A DNA stretch of 64,000 nucleotides from Nocardia sp. CDC159 (GCF_023740735.1 NZ_JAMRXH010000011.1:186001-250000); one strand, 5' to 3'. Numbered from the stretch's first letter, positions 24,537 through 33,960 are shown. Notes: generated by a model not told the origin, from the sequence alone. A program made the numbers and translations.

Positions 24537-25865
24537 TTACTTGGGGAGCTTGGGCGCGATCTGGCGTTCGTAGATCGCCTGCAGCTGACTGTTCACATCG
24601 GCGAAGACCGCGGCGACATCCTTGTTCTGCAGCCCGATCTGCTCGAGTCCGGTGCCGATGATCTGGTCGGCGCCGGGCAGGAATACCCGCGCGTAGTCCT
24701 GTGACTTGGTCAGCGGCAGCTGGTCGAACGCGGTCTTGGAGTTCGGATTCTTGGCCAGGAAATCCTTTTCGCTGGGATCCTCGAGCGCCGACTTGCGCAC
24801 CGGGATGTAGCCGGTGGCCTGGGTGAAGTACGCGGTATTGGCCGGATTGGTGAGGAATTCGATGAACTTCAGCGCATTGGCCTTGCGCTGATCGGAGATG
24901 CGCGCCGGAATCGCCAGTCCCGCACCGCCGGTCGTGCAGCCCGGGCCGTTCGGATGCGGCAGGAAGGCGGTACCGAATTCCAGTTTTCCGGTGGCATTCT
25001 GCTTGATGCCCTTGAGATCTCCGGTGGAGGCGATGGCCGAGGCCACCACGCCGGTGCCGAAGTCGACCGCGACCTGCGGGCGGATGCTGGCGTAGCGCTT
25101 GGTGTTGATCGACTCGCGCAGATAGGTGCCCGCGGCGATGGTGCCGGGATCGGTGAAGCGCAGCTTCCACTGATCCGAATACGCCCCGCCGAAGGTCCAA
25201 TTCGGGCCCTGGAAGGTCCACGCCAGATAGTTCTTGGCATCACCCCAGCCGTGCGCCCACTTGCCCTCGCCGACGACGCCCTGGATCCGCGGCCCCCACT
25301 CGTCGAACTCCTGCCAGCTCTCCGGCCCGCGGTCCGGCAGTCCGGCCTTGGCCCAGACATCCCTGTTGTAATAGAACAGCGGCGTCGAGCGCGAGTACGG
25401 CAGCGCCCAGATCTTGTCGTTGAACTTGTAGTCGTCGACGAAGGTGTCGACGTAGTCGCCGACCCGTACGCCCTGCGCCGAGAGCTGCTCGTTCAGCGGC
25501 TCGATCGTTCCGCTCAGCGCGTAGTTGAACCACCAGACATCCGAGAGCACCACCACATCCGGCAGCTCGCCACCGGAGAGCGCGGCGTTGAACTTCTGCG
25601 CCACCTCCTCGTAGTTCTTGCCCGCATCGATGAGGTCGACCCTCAGATCCGGATGCTGCGCGTGGAACCGGTTGATGATCTCCACCTCCTGATCCTTGGA
25701 GGTGCCCGGGTGGTTGGACCAGAAGGTGATGGTGTTGGAATCGCCGGATTGTCTACCGCCGCCGCCGGTTCCGGCGCAGGCGCTCAACGCCAGGCCGGTC
25801 GCGGCGACCGCGGACGCGCCGAGAAACCCGCGTCGCGACAGCGACGGGAATCGAGCATCGGACAC
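24537..25865 (-). CDS. ugpB: UgpB-like substrate-binding lipoprotein
   Basis: 442 residues. The export signal contains a twin-arginine pair (SRRGFLGAS, R11-R12) and a lipobox LSAC with Cys30. The mature protein closely tracks M. tuberculosis UgpB: FWSNHPGTSK, LIDAGKNYEEVAQKFNAAL, PDVVVLSDVWWFNYALSG, PYSRSTPLFYYN, AWTFQGPNWTFGGAYSD and TGGAGLAIPA. Mycobacterial UgpB binds glycerophosphocholine, so phospholipid scavenging is the likely role. GTG 25865 is chosen for the AAGGAG 7 nt upstream; the frame opens 12 codons earlier. Confidence 0.93.
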   Translation of the reverse strand: MSDARFPSLSRRGFLGASAVAATGLALSACAGTGGGGRQSGDSNTITFWSNHPGTSKDQEVEIINRFHAQHPDLRVDLIDAGKNYEEVAQKFNAALSGGELPDVVVLSDVWWFNYALSGTIEPLNEQLSAQGVRVGDYVDTFVDDYKFNDKIWALPYSRSTPLFYYNRDVWAKAGLPDRGPESWQEFDEWGPRIQGVVGEGKWAHGWGDAKNYLAWTFQGPNWTFGGAYSDQWKLRFTDPGTIAAGTYLRESINTKRYASIRPQVAVDFGTGVVASAIASTGDLKGIKQNATGKLEFGTAFLPHPNGPGCTTGGAGLAIPARISDQRKANALKFIEFLTNPANTAYFTQATGYIPVRKSALEDPSEKDFLAKNPNSKTAFDQLPLTKSQDYARVFLPGADQIIGTGLEQIGLQNKDVAAVFADVNSQLQAIYERQIAPKLPK

Positions 25866-25884
25866 AGGAATCTCCTTGTGGGGG

Positions 25885-26805
25885 TTAACCTTTGACCGCA
25901 CCGGAGGTGAGGCCCTTGATCATGTGACGCTGCAGGATCAAGAAGACGATCAGGATCGGCAGCATGGTGAGCACGGTTCCGGCCATGACCGGACCCCAGT
26001 TGGTGACGCTGGGATTCTCGGTGTTCTGTAGCAGCGTCAATCCGACCGGCAGCGGAGCGACGCGCGAATCGTCGGCCATCAGGAACGGCCAGAGATATTC
26101 GTTCCACTCGTTGACCAGCGTGACGACCGCGAATGCCACCATGGTCGGGCCGGACATCGGCAGCACCACCCGGGTGAGCAGCCGCCACCAGTTCGCGCCG
26201 TCCATCCGTGCCGCCTCGATCACCTCGATCGGCAGCGACAGGAAGTGATTGCGCATCAGGAAGGTGCCGAAGGCGACGCCGCACAGCGGAACGATGATGC
26301 CCTGAAAGGTATTCCGCCAGCCCAGCTGCGCGATCAGCGCGTAGTTGGAGATGACGGTGATCTGATTGGGGACCATCAGCGCCGCGATGATCACCACGAA
26401 GACGATCGTCTTACCCGGGAAGCGCAGGAATACCAGGCCGTAGGCGCTGAACACGCCGAGCACGAACTTCACCGCCGCGACGATCGCGGTGATGATCAGC
26501 GAATTGCGCAGGAACTGCCAGAACGGCAGCGCGGTGGTGGCGTCGCGATAGTTGCTCGGATGCCAGCTGTGCGGCCAGTACACCGCGGGCTGGGTGTAGA
26601 TGTCGGGGCGGTCCTTGAACGAGGTGATGACGATCCAGAACAGCGGGACACCGACGATGACCAGTACACACACCATGGCGGCATAGCCGAGCAGGGTGGC
26701 GGCGCGCTGCCGGCGCCGGTAGGCGGCGGCGAAACGGCGCGCCTCCGGCGTCGCGGCATCGTCCGATGTCACGGTGACGACGCGCGGTTGCGTTGCCGTA
26801 TTCAT
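25885..26805 (-). CDS. ugpE: ABC transporter permease UgpE
   Basis: 306 residues with six predicted membrane segments. The coupling motif IEVIEAARMDGANWWRLLTR (EAA-x3-G) is near residue 200, and the C-terminus LQRHMIKGLTSGAVKG is the classic ending of MalG/UgpE-type permeases. It overlaps ugpA by 4 bp (26802-26805) and is followed after 19 bp by ugpB. A longer open frame reading upstream is antisense-like noise over ugpA. Confidence 0.92.
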   Translation of the reverse strand: MNTATQPRVVTVTSDDAATPEARRFAAAYRRRQRAATLLGYAAMVCVLVIVGVPLFWIVITSFKDRPDIYTQPAVYWPHSWHPSNYRDATTALPFWQFLRNSLIITAIVAAVKFVLGVFSAYGLVFLRFPGKTIVFVVIIAALMVPNQITVISNYALIAQLGWRNTFQGIIVPLCGVAFGTFLMRNHFLSLPIEVIEAARMDGANWWRLLTRVVLPMSGPTMVAFAVVTLVNEWNEYLWPFLMADDSRVAPLPVGLTLLQNTENPSVTNWGPVMAGTVLTMLPILIVFLILQRHMIKGLTSGAVKG

Positions 26806-27803
26806 CGGTCGCCCCGATCCATGACGCGCACCTGCACCAGCGTCACGATCAGCAGCACCACGAACATGATGGTGGCGACCGTCGCGCCGTAGCCCGCGCG
26901 GAAGTTGCGGAAGGATTCCAGGTAGACCTGGTAGACCATGGTGGTCGTGCCGGTGCCCAGCGGCCCGCCGCGGGTCATCACATTGATGATGTCGAAGACC
27001 TGCAGCGAATTCAGCATGACCGTGATCGACAGGAAGAACGTGGTCGGCCGCAACTGCGGCAGCAGCACCCGGGTAAAGGTGGTCCAACGACTCGCGCCGT
27101 CGATCTCGGCGGCCTCCAGCAGTTCCTGACGGGTGCCCTGCAGCGCGGCCAGATAGATGACGAAGGTGTAGCCGAGGTTCTTCCAGACGTAGGTGACCGT
27201 CACCATGAACAGCGCCCAGTTCGGATTCTGGTAGAAATCCGGCACATTCGTGACCCCGAGCCGATGCAGCAGGTCCTGGACCAGGCCGAAGCTGGGATCG
27301 AAGATGAACTGGAAGGCCACCCCGATGGCCGCGCCGGAGATCACGAACGGCGCGAAGATGGCCGAGCGGACGACATTGCGGCCGAACAGCTTCCGGTCCA
27401 GCAGCAGCGCCAGGATCAGGCCCAGCACCATACTGCCCACCACGGCCGCGAGCGTGAAGACCACGGTGTTGAAGACGATGTCCCAGGAGTCCTTGCGGCC
27501 GAACCATTCCGTGTAGTTCCGCACGCCGATGTAGGTGGCGATCGGATCGGAGATGTTCCAATCGGTGAAGGACAACCGGATGTTGTCCACCAGGGGCCGA
27601 TAGACGAACAGCCCCAACAGGATCAGATTCGGGGCTACCAGCACCAGGAACAGCGCGTAATCGGTCCAGGGACGTCCCTTCAGACCACGAACCGGGGGTT
27701 GGGGCAGTACTCGTTCGGGCCGGGATCGCACCGCGGCAGCTTGCCGGTCACGGGCAACTATCCGGTTAATCACCGATGCCCATCCGCTGAACAAACCGGA
27801 CAT
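26802..27803 (-). CDS. ugpA: ABC transporter permease UgpA
   Basis: 333 residues. A cytoplasmic N-terminus of about 45 residues precedes six membrane segments. The coupling motif ELLEAAEIDGASRWTTFTRV is at about residues 227-246. The family ending (VYQVYLESFRNFRAGYGATVATIMFV) is typical of UgpA/MalF-type subunits. It is the first gene of the operon, and a promoter is expected in the roughly 90 bp between it and the convergent terminator/L,D-transpeptidase end upstream. Confidence 0.92.
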   Translation of the reverse strand: MSGLFSGWASVINRIVARDRQAAAVRSRPERVLPQPPVRGLKGRPWTDYALFLVLVAPNLILLGLFVYRPLVDNIRLSFTDWNISDPIATYIGVRNYTEWFGRKDSWDIVFNTVVFTLAAVVGSMVLGLILALLLDRKLFGRNVVRSAIFAPFVISGAAIGVAFQFIFDPSFGLVQDLLHRLGVTNVPDFYQNPNWALFMVTVTYVWKNLGYTFVIYLAALQGTRQELLEAAEIDGASRWTTFTRVLLPQLRPTTFFLSITVMLNSLQVFDIINVMTRGGPLGTGTTTMVYQVYLESFRNFRAGYGATVATIMFVVLLIVTLVQVRVMDRGDR

Positions 27804-27851
27804 GCGCCGAATATTAGGGCGGCGAACGGGTTCTCGCCGGAAAACGACGAA

Positions 27852-27878
27852 GCCCGCTCCGCGCAGCGCGGAGCGGGC
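27852..27878 (-). terminator. Intrinsic terminator of the L,D-transpeptidase gene
   Basis: A 13-nt perfect inverted repeat (GCCCGCTCCGCGC at 27852-27864, complement at 27866-27878) lies 14 bp beyond the transpeptidase stop. Read on the minus strand, the stem is followed by TTCGTCGTTTTC, a modest U-rich tract. It separates this gene from ugpA. Confidence 0.8.
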
Positions 27879-27892
27879 CTCGAGGGTTCAGC

Positions 27893-28834
27893 TCAGGACC
27901 AGTCGCCCATGCCGTCACCGGCACTCAGCTGGCCGATGGAGTTCTCGACGATCACCGGATCGCCCTTCTGGGAGTTCTCGAAGAACCACTTGGCGTCCTC
28001 GGGGCTGAGGTTGAGGCAGCCGTGGCTGGTGTTCGAAACGCCCTGCTGCGCAACCGACCACGGGGCGGAGTGCACGAAGATGCCGCTGTTGGACAGGCGG
28101 GTGGCGTATTCGACCTCGAGCTTGTAGCCCTCCTTGTCGGTGATCGGGACGCCGTAGGTGGAGGAGTCCATGATCATCTTGCGGTTCTTCTCGCCCACGT
28201 AGTAGGTGCCGTTGGGCGTTTCGTGCTTGGGCTTGCCCATGGAGGTGGGCATCTTCCTGATCTCTTCGCCGTTGCGGTAGACGGTGACCGTGTGGGTGTT
28301 GTTGTCGGCGACCGACTTCACCTCGTCACCGATCTTGTAGGCGACCTTGGTGCCGCCCGCCTCGACGGTGATATCGGAGTTCGCGGGCCACAGCTCCTCG
28401 GGCCGCCAGCGCACCTGCTTGTCGCCGCGCCAGTAGAAGTGCCCCGTGGTGGCATTGCTGGAGGTGATCCGGATGGCCTTCTCCGCCGCCTCGTGATCGG
28501 TGACCGGATCCTTGAAGTTGATGATGATCGGCTGCGCCACGCCCACCACATCGCCGTCGGCCGGGCTGATGCTCGGCGGGGCGAAGTTGGCCTGCGGCAG
28601 CGGCGGCGGGTTCTTCGTCGGGGCCGCACCCGGTGCGGGCTGCGGGGCCTGGACGACGGCCGGGGCGCCCGGCACATCCGGGCCGCCGGGCCACAGCGGG
28701 GCGGCCGCCGCGGGCGCGACCGAGATCGCCGCGGCGGTGGCCACCGCCAGTGAGGTCACCGCGAGGGATAGGACGCCGATCCGAGCGGATCGACTCGAGT
28801 CCCGTCCGGATTTCCGACAGGTGGTGGTGCGCAC
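27893..28834 (-). CDS. L,D-transpeptidase (3-3 peptidoglycan cross-linking enzyme)
   Basis: 313 residues. An N-terminal signal/anchor (about residues 17-45, LSLAVTSLAVATAAAIS) and a Pro/Ala linker precede an Ig-like domain (about 75-170, ISPADGDVVGVAQPIIINF). A YkuD catalytic domain follows, with H255 and catalytic C273 in HSAPWSVAQQG...SHGC. These enzymes form 3-3 cross-links in mycobacterial and nocardial walls and are the targets of carbapenems. GTG 28834 is chosen because GGAGAGG lies about 10 nt upstream; the frame extends 44 codons further without family similarity. A terminator lies immediately downstream. Confidence 0.92.
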   Translation of the reverse strand: MRTTTCRKSGRDSSRSARIGVLSLAVTSLAVATAAAISVAPAAAAPLWPGGPDVPGAPAVVQAPQPAPGAAPTKNPPPLPQANFAPPSISPADGDVVGVAQPIIINFKDPVTDHEAAEKAIRITSSNATTGHFYWRGDKQVRWRPEELWPANSDITVEAGGTKVAYKIGDEVKSVADNNTHTVTVYRNGEEIRKMPTSMGKPKHETPNGTYYVGEKNRKMIMDSSTYGVPITDKEGYKLEVEYATRLSNSGIFVHSAPWSVAQQGVSNTSHGCLNLSPEDAKWFFENSQKGDPVIVENSIGQLSAGDGMGDWS

Positions 28835-29140
28835 AGCCGTTTCGTCCTCTCCATCCTCTTTCGCACGCAGGCGGCGTGCGGGAAGGTCTCGCGCGATACG
28901 AGCGCTGGGCGGTATATCGGCCCCGACCCGGAATCCATTACTACATCTCATGCGCGGGTCAGCCAATTGCCTTCTGGCAGTTATGAAGACCGACTTCCCG
29001 GTGTGCGATACGTCACTCGCGCGACGCGCTGACGGACCCCGGTGACGAAAGCCCCGTTCATGTCGGCGAGTCGGTCGCGTCGCCGCTGCGACGGTGCGGA
29101 AACGGCAACGATGCGAGTTGAAACTTTATTGTGAGGCAAA
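28835..29140. other. Intergenic region upstream of the L,D-transpeptidase gene
   Basis: 306 bp between the transpeptidase start and the P450 stop, both on the minus strand. It must hold the transpeptidase promoter. The only recognisable item is TTACTACAT at 28938-28946, shared with the palindrome upstream of the secreted protease at 34723-34737. The AT-richer stretch near 29110-29135 may contain the P450 3' end, but no hairpin with a U-tract was found. Confidence 0.5.
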
Positions 29141-30517
29141 TCACTCGTTATCGGATCGGACGAACCCGACATCGAAGGTGATTGCGGCATGCGGCCCGGT
29201 GGCGATGTTGTGCGGCACCGCCGGTGGGATCCGGCCGCGCGCACAGCGCGGCGACAGCGTCAGCTCGACGCGTTCGAGCACGGTCGCCAGCGTGATGCGC
29301 AGCTCGTAATCGGCCAGCGGCGCGCCGATACAGCGCCGATGCCCGCCACCGTAGGGCGTGTATTCGAATGGGCCGTAGCGCCGCGCCAGGAATCGTTCGG
29401 GTGCGAAGTCGGCGGGGCGCGCCCAGATATCGGGATCCGAATGCAGCAGCGGCACGGCCAGGCCCAGGGTGGCGCCGGCCGCCAGCGCGACACCGCCGAA
29501 GCTGTACGGCTCGGTCAGGCGGCGCAGCACGATCGGCACGGGCGGATGCAGCCGCAGCGTCTCCTGACAGACCGCGTCCAGATACGGCAGGCGGGACAGC
29601 TCGTCCGGTTCGAGGCCGGACCCCGCGCGGGCGAGTTCGGCCCGCAGCCGGAGCAGCGTCGCGGGCTCGCGGTGCAGCCGGTACAGCGCCCACACGAGGC
29701 TGGTCGCGGTGGTCTCGTGCCCGGCGACCAGCAGGGTGCGCAGCTGCTCGCGCAGATCGACGTCGGTGATCGCGGCCCCGTCGTCGGCACGGGCCCGCAA
29801 CAGCATGCCGAGCAGGTCCTCGCCCGTCCGCCCGCTCGCGCGCCGATCGGTGATCTCGGCGTCGATCAGGGCGTCCAGGCGGGCCCGCGCGGTCAGGAAC
29901 CGATCCCACGGCCCATGCCCGAATACGCTGCGCCGCAGGGCCGGAACGAGCAGGAGCGGACCGCTGAAGGCGGTCAGGAAATCCGCCACGGCCGCGGCAC
30001 AGGCCGCCCGGCGCGCGGAGTCGTCGATGCCGAAGACCGCCGCCGAGATCACGCGCAGGGTGATCGCCCGCGCCGCGGCACGCGCGTCAACGCGTGCGCC
30101 CGGCCGCCAGGCCCGCCCGCCGCGGCTGTCCAGTTCCGCATGCACCGAATCGCGAACCAGCCTGCCGTAGTGGCGAATTCGATCGCGATGGAATGCGGGC
30201 GTCAGCAGTGACCGATCGCGGCGGTGCCGCTGGGCGCCCGTCAATATCAATGAGGACGAACCGACCAGCGGCTCAATAGGATTCGGCCGAGGCGGTGTCA
30301 ATATCTCCACCGGTGCGCGAAACAATTCCATTGCGCCCGAACGCGTTCCGGTGAACAGCGCCGAGCCGAATCCCGGAAATCGCACGAAGAACGGATCGCC
30401 GTCGCGTTCGGAGCGCCAGCGGAAATAGCGATCGAAATCGAGGCCGGCCCACAGCGCGTGCAACGGCGCCGCTCGCGGTATCCGCGGACGTTCCCGCGCG
30501 CGGGTGCCGCCATTCAT
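29141..30517 (-). CDS. Cytochrome P450
   Basis: 458 residues. The I-helix oxygen-activation motif AGHETT starts at residue 265, the K-helix ExxR is ETLR at 319, and the heme-thiolate loop is YGGGHRRCIG with Cys396. The usual Phe at the start of the loop is Tyr. Sequence type (FEYTPYGGGHRRCIGAPLADYE) resembles the CYP family found beside secreted or esterase genes in Nocardia and mycobacteria; the substrate is unknown. The start at 30517 is 15 bp after the serine hydrolase stop, implying one transcript with that gene and the small secreted protein. Confidence 0.88.
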   Translation of the reverse strand: MNGGTRARERPRIPRAAPLHALWAGLDFDRYFRWRSERDGDPFFVRFPGFGSALFTGTRSGAMELFRAPVEILTPPRPNPIEPLVGSSSLILTGAQRHRRDRSLLTPAFHRDRIRHYGRLVRDSVHAELDSRGGRAWRPGARVDARAAARAITLRVISAAVFGIDDSARRAACAAAVADFLTAFSGPLLLVPALRRSVFGHGPWDRFLTARARLDALIDAEITDRRASGRTGEDLLGMLLRARADDGAAITDVDLREQLRTLLVAGHETTATSLVWALYRLHREPATLLRLRAELARAGSGLEPDELSRLPYLDAVCQETLRLHPPVPIVLRRLTEPYSFGGVALAAGATLGLAVPLLHSDPDIWARPADFAPERFLARRYGPFEYTPYGGGHRRCIGAPLADYELRITLATVLERVELTLSPRCARGRIPPAVPHNIATGPHAAITFDVGFVRSDNE

Positions 30518-30532
30518 ATCCCGGAATACGGA

Positions 30533-31768
30533 TCAGCGGCCCGTGCGGTTCGATTCCGGCGCCACCACCGCGCGCGCCCGGGCCCCGATGCGGGCCAATC
30601 GTCCGTCACCGATGGTGTTCAGGGAATTGCCCAGTCGATTGGTGACGAAGGCGACCGACATCCCCAGCTCCGGATCCGCGTACGCACCCGAACCGCCGAC
30701 CCCGTAGTGTCCGAAGCCGCGGCGAACGGGACGGCGCGAGGCGATGGGCGGGCGGTGGTAGCCGAGGGTGAACCCGAGCGGCAGTCCGATGACGTAGTCG
30801 CGGCCGCGGCTCTGCACCCGGCTGATCTGCGCGATGGTCTCCGGCCGCAGCAACTGCACATCGTCGACGCGCCCGCCGTTGGCCAGCGCGCCGTACATCC
30901 GCGCCAGCGCCCGGGCCGAGAAGACACCGTTGAACCCGGGCATCACCGCGTCGTGGACCCGCGGATCGTGCACCAGCACATCGAAGCCCAGCGGCATCCC
31001 CGCCTCCGCGATTCCGGCGAGGCGGCGGCTGCGCGCGAGCACGGCCGAGGCGGTGTCCCAGCGCAGGCCCGGCACCCGCAGCCGCGGGAACGTGCGGGCG
31101 ATGCGATGGCGCTGCTCGGGCGGCACCCGGAACCAGAATTCCGGGGTCCGCAGCGGTTCGGCGATCTCCCGCCGCAGCACCTCGGTGAACTCCTCGCCGG
31201 TCACCCGCCGCACGATCTCGGCGACCAGCCAGCCGAAGGTGACCGCGTGATATCCCGTCGCATGCAGCCGCCGCGGATCCGGTTCGGCATCGGCCAGCGC
31301 GGTCACCATGGCGTCGTAGTCGAGGATCCCGTCCGGCGTGGCCGCCAGCCCGCGCACCCGGTGCAGCCCGGCCCGATGCGCCAGCACATCGCGCACGGTG
31401 ATCTCGCCCTTGCCGTGTGCGGCGAACTCCGGCCAGTACGTCGCCACCGGGGCGTCGTAGTCGATCAGGCCGCGCTCGGCGATCCGGTGCAGCACGGTCG
31501 CGGCCACCCCCTTACCGGTGGAGAAGCTCAGTGCCACGGTGTCGGATCGCCAGCGCTGATCGGGCGCGGACCAGCCTGCCCACACGTCGACCACCGGCTC
31601 GCCGCGCAGGTAGATCGCGAGGGCGCCGCCGCCGCGAGCGGGCCGATCGAACATTCGGAAGAAGCGGTGCACCAGCGGCACGAAGCGCGGATCGATCGTC
31701 ATCCGCGGTTCGGCGCTCGGCGCGGGCGCGGACCGCCGCGACCCGGGAAAGGGCGTCGCCGCGACCAT
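30533..31768 (-). CDS. Serine hydrolase, beta-lactamase/esterase EstB family
   Basis: 411 residues of the class C beta-lactamase fold. The catalytic SxxK tetrad is S83-T-G-K86 in LSFSTGKGVAA. The second-motif Tyr is probably in TGYHAVTFGWLVAE, and the third conserved segment is GHYGVGGSGAYADPE. No signal peptide is obvious. Such enzymes are usually esterases. ATG 31768 is well supported by AAGGAGG 8 nt upstream; the long open frame that continues to 32317 overlaps the next gene in another phase and is rejected. It is cotranscribed with the downstream P450. Confidence 0.88.
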   Translation of the reverse strand: MVAATPFPGSRRSAPAPSAEPRMTIDPRFVPLVHRFFRMFDRPARGGGALAIYLRGEPVVDVWAGWSAPDQRWRSDTVALSFSTGKGVAATVLHRIAERGLIDYDAPVATYWPEFAAHGKGEITVRDVLAHRAGLHRVRGLAATPDGILDYDAMVTALADAEPDPRRLHATGYHAVTFGWLVAEIVRRVTGEEFTEVLRREIAEPLRTPEFWFRVPPEQRHRIARTFPRLRVPGLRWDTASAVLARSRRLAGIAEAGMPLGFDVLVHDPRVHDAVMPGFNGVFSARALARMYGALANGGRVDDVQLLRPETIAQISRVQSRGRDYVIGLPLGFTLGYHRPPIASRRPVRRGFGHYGVGGSGAYADPELGMSVAFVTNRLGNSLNTIGDGRLARIGARARAVVAPESNRTGR

Positions 31769-31794
31769 GTTCCCACCTCCTTGCGTCCCGTGGC

Positions 31795-32310
31795 TCAGGG
31801 TAACGCGACCGGTGGGGTGCGCCAGAGTCCCACCGGGGTCGCCACACAAGCGGCGCCGCTGTGCGAATCCCAGGCCAGCGCGGCCGAACCCAGGCAGACG
31901 GCCTCGCGGTCGGCCGAAACCACCTGGGCCCGAGAGCCGTTCAGCGCGATCGTGACGCCCACCCGGCCGGTCTCGTCGAGGGAGGTGTGGGCGACGGCGT
32001 CCCGACCGAATCCGATCGCCACCGGGAGTCCGGCCCGGCCCTCGCTGGCCCCTGTACCACCGGACGCACCGAGCGCCACGGCGACCGTGCCCGCGGTGGC
32101 CCGGGCATAGCCCACCCCGTCCAGGCTCAGGGCGCGGGCGTGTCCGGTTCCGGTCGTCACGGCCCGGCAGGCGGTGGACCCGGCCACGATGATCACGTCG
32201 TGTTCGGCGTCGGAATCGCAGTGCACGCCGGTTGCCGAGGCGGTGCCGCCGACCCAGAAGCAGGCGCCCATCACGGCGGCCGAGCAGAGAATCGAGCCGA
32301 GTACCTTCAC
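31795..32310 (-). CDS. Small secreted protein of unknown function (DUF6764-like)
   Basis: 171 residues. The signal peptide is MKVLGSILCSAAVMGACFWVG, with likely cleavage after TASA. The mature part is Gly/Ala-rich with four Cys (HCDSDAEHDV, STACRAV, AVCLGSAA, GAACVATP), probably two disulfides. It reminds me of the DUF6764 family, but I am not certain. GTG 32310 has AAGGAG 8 nt upstream. It heads a three-gene minus-strand unit with the serine hydrolase (26 bp gap) and P450. Confidence 0.75.
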   Translation of the reverse strand: MKVLGSILCSAAVMGACFWVGGTASATGVHCDSDAEHDVIIVAGSTACRAVTTGTGHARALSLDGVGYARATAGTVAVALGASGGTGASEGRAGLPVAIGFGRDAVAHTSLDETGRVGVTIALNGSRAQVVSADREAVCLGSAALAWDSHSGAACVATPVGLWRTPPVALP

Positions 32311-32421
32311 GATTCACTCCTTCCGGCCGCCCCTCCTCACCATACCCAGATGAGTTGCCGGAACATCGAATCCGAGCCCGGCCGCGTCGAATCCGGGCAC
32401 GTCGCCCGGGGCGGTCGTAGC

Positions 32422-33954
32422 GTGACGGGTGTGAATTCCACGGAGTTGCCGAGGCTGCGCTCGGCCACCGGACGGTGGATCGTCTTCGCCACCGTCCTCG
32501 GCTCGTCGGTCGCCATGCTGGACGCCACGGTCGTCAATATCGCGCTGCCCAGCATCGGCGCGGCGCTGCACACCGGAATGGCCGGGCTGCAGTGGACGCT
32601 GTCCGGCTACACCCTGACCCTCGCCTCGTTCATCCTGCTCGGCGGATCGCTCGGTGATCGGCTCGGCCGCAGGCGGGTATTCGTCTGGGGGACCATCGGT
32701 TTCGCGATCGCCTCGGTGCTGTGCGCCACGGCGGTGAACATCGAGATGCTGGTGGCCGCCCGGATCGTGCAGGGGTTGGCGGGCGCGCTGCTCACTCCGG
32801 GCAGCCTGGCGCTGATCTCGGCCTCGATCGATGAGCGCGATCAGGGCGCCGCGATCGGCCTGTGGTCCGGATTCGGCGGTATCGCCGGGGCGATCGGACC
32901 GTTCCTGGGCGGCTGGCTGATCGAGGTGTGGGGCTGGGAGTCCATCTTCCTGATCAACCTGCCGCTGGCGGCCGTGGTGGTGGCGGTGACCGTGCGACAT
33001 GTGCCGGAGAGCCGGGATCCGGAGGCGCCCGCGCGATTGGACGTGCCGGGCGCGGTGGTGGTCGCATTGGGCCTGGGCGCGCTCACCTTCGGACTGATCG
33101 AGTCGATGGTGTGGCCCGCGGTGATCGGCGGGCTGCTGCTCGCGGCCTTCGTGATGATCGAGGTGCGCAGCGATCATCCGCTGGTGCCGCCCGCGCTGTT
33201 CACCGGCCGTCGGCGCGGCGGGGCGCGGGTGGACGACGCGCATGCGCGTCCGCGCGTGTTCACCGCAGCGAACCTGGTGACCTTCGCGGTGTACGCGGCG
33301 CTGGGCGGCGTGTTCTTCCTGCTGGTCCTGCAGTTGCAGCAGGTCGCCGGATACTCGCCGCTGGCCTCGGGCGTGGCCACCCTGCCGATCACGCTGGTCA
33401 TGCTGGTGCTGTCGGCTCCGGCCGGTCGCTGGGCGCAGCAGCACGGCGCCCGGCTGCCGATGACGATCGGACCGCTGCTGGCGGCCGGGGCGACGCTGCT
33501 GCTGTTGCGGATCGGCCCGGACGCGGGCGGGGTCGCGGGCTATCTGCTCGATGTGCTGCCGGGGGTGCTGGTCTTCGGCCTCGGCCTGGCCGTGCTGGTC
33601 GCGCCCCTCACCGGCGCGGTGTTGGGTGCGGTGCCCCCGGGCGAGTCCGGGATCGCCTCCGGCGTCAACAACGCCGTCGCCCGTACCGCCCAGCTGCTGG
33701 CGGTGGCCGCGCTGCCCGGACTGGCCGGGCTGTCCGGTTCCATCCAGGACGCCGCGACCATGGACCGCGGTTTCACCGTCGCCATGGCGATCTGCGCGGG
33801 CCTGCTGGCGGCCGGGGCGCTGCTGGCGGGCATTCTGCTGGGCACTCCGCGCCGTGATCGCCGGGCCGAGCCCGCGGCGGGAGTCGACGTGGAGTGCCTG
33901 CCGCACTGCGGTATGACCGGCCCGGCGGTCCAGCCCGGCCAGCGGGGGCACTGA
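32422..33954 (+). CDS. MFS drug exporter of the DHA2 (14-TM, EmrB/QacA) family
   Basis: 510 residues. Motifs include LDATVVNIALPSIGAAL at the first membrane segment, GGSLGDRLGRRRVFVWG (motif A), GLAGALLTPGSLALI, and motif C-like GAIGPFLGGWLIE. The long form with about 14 membrane segments matches EmrB/QacA proton antiporters. The substrate is unknown. GTG 32422 or GTG 32431 could be the start; neither has a strong ribosome-binding site. Within the 111 bp to the divergent secreted-protein gene, CGAATCCG occurs twice (32367, 32388), 21 bp apart, as a possible operator. A hairpin terminator follows the stop. Confidence 0.88.
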   Translation: MTGVNSTELPRLRSATGRWIVFATVLGSSVAMLDATVVNIALPSIGAALHTGMAGLQWTLSGYTLTLASFILLGGSLGDRLGRRRVFVWGTIGFAIASVLCATAVNIEMLVAARIVQGLAGALLTPGSLALISASIDERDQGAAIGLWSGFGGIAGAIGPFLGGWLIEVWGWESIFLINLPLAAVVVAVTVRHVPESRDPEAPARLDVPGAVVVALGLGALTFGLIESMVWPAVIGGLLLAAFVMIEVRSDHPLVPPALFTGRRRGGARVDDAHARPRVFTAANLVTFAVYAALGGVFFLLVLQLQQVAGYSPLASGVATLPITLVMLVLSAPAGRWAQQHGARLPMTIGPLLAAGATLLLLRIGPDAGGVAGYLLDVLPGVLVFGLGLAVLVAPLTGAVLGAVPPGESGIASGVNNAVARTAQLLAVAALPGLAGLSGSIQDAATMDRGFTVAMAICAGLLAAGALLAGILLGTPRRDRRAEPAAGVDVECLPHCGMTGPAVQPGQRGH

Positions 33955-33960
33955 TGCGAC

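Noticed and set aside
27852..27878. Could the GCCCGCTCCGCGC hairpin be a mobile REP like the one at 10210?
   Set aside because: It is positioned and oriented as a terminator just after a gene, shares no sequence with the 10210 element, and is followed by a U-rich tract.
26793..28127. Plus-strand open frame opposite ugpA
   Set aside because: His/Gln/Glu-rich antisense translation of membrane-segment codons; crosses the transpeptidase terminator.
30547..30557. GGTTCGATTCC, resembling the T-arm of a tRNA
   Set aside because: It lies inside the 3' end of the serine hydrolase coding sequence, and no acceptor, D or anticodon arms can be folded around it.
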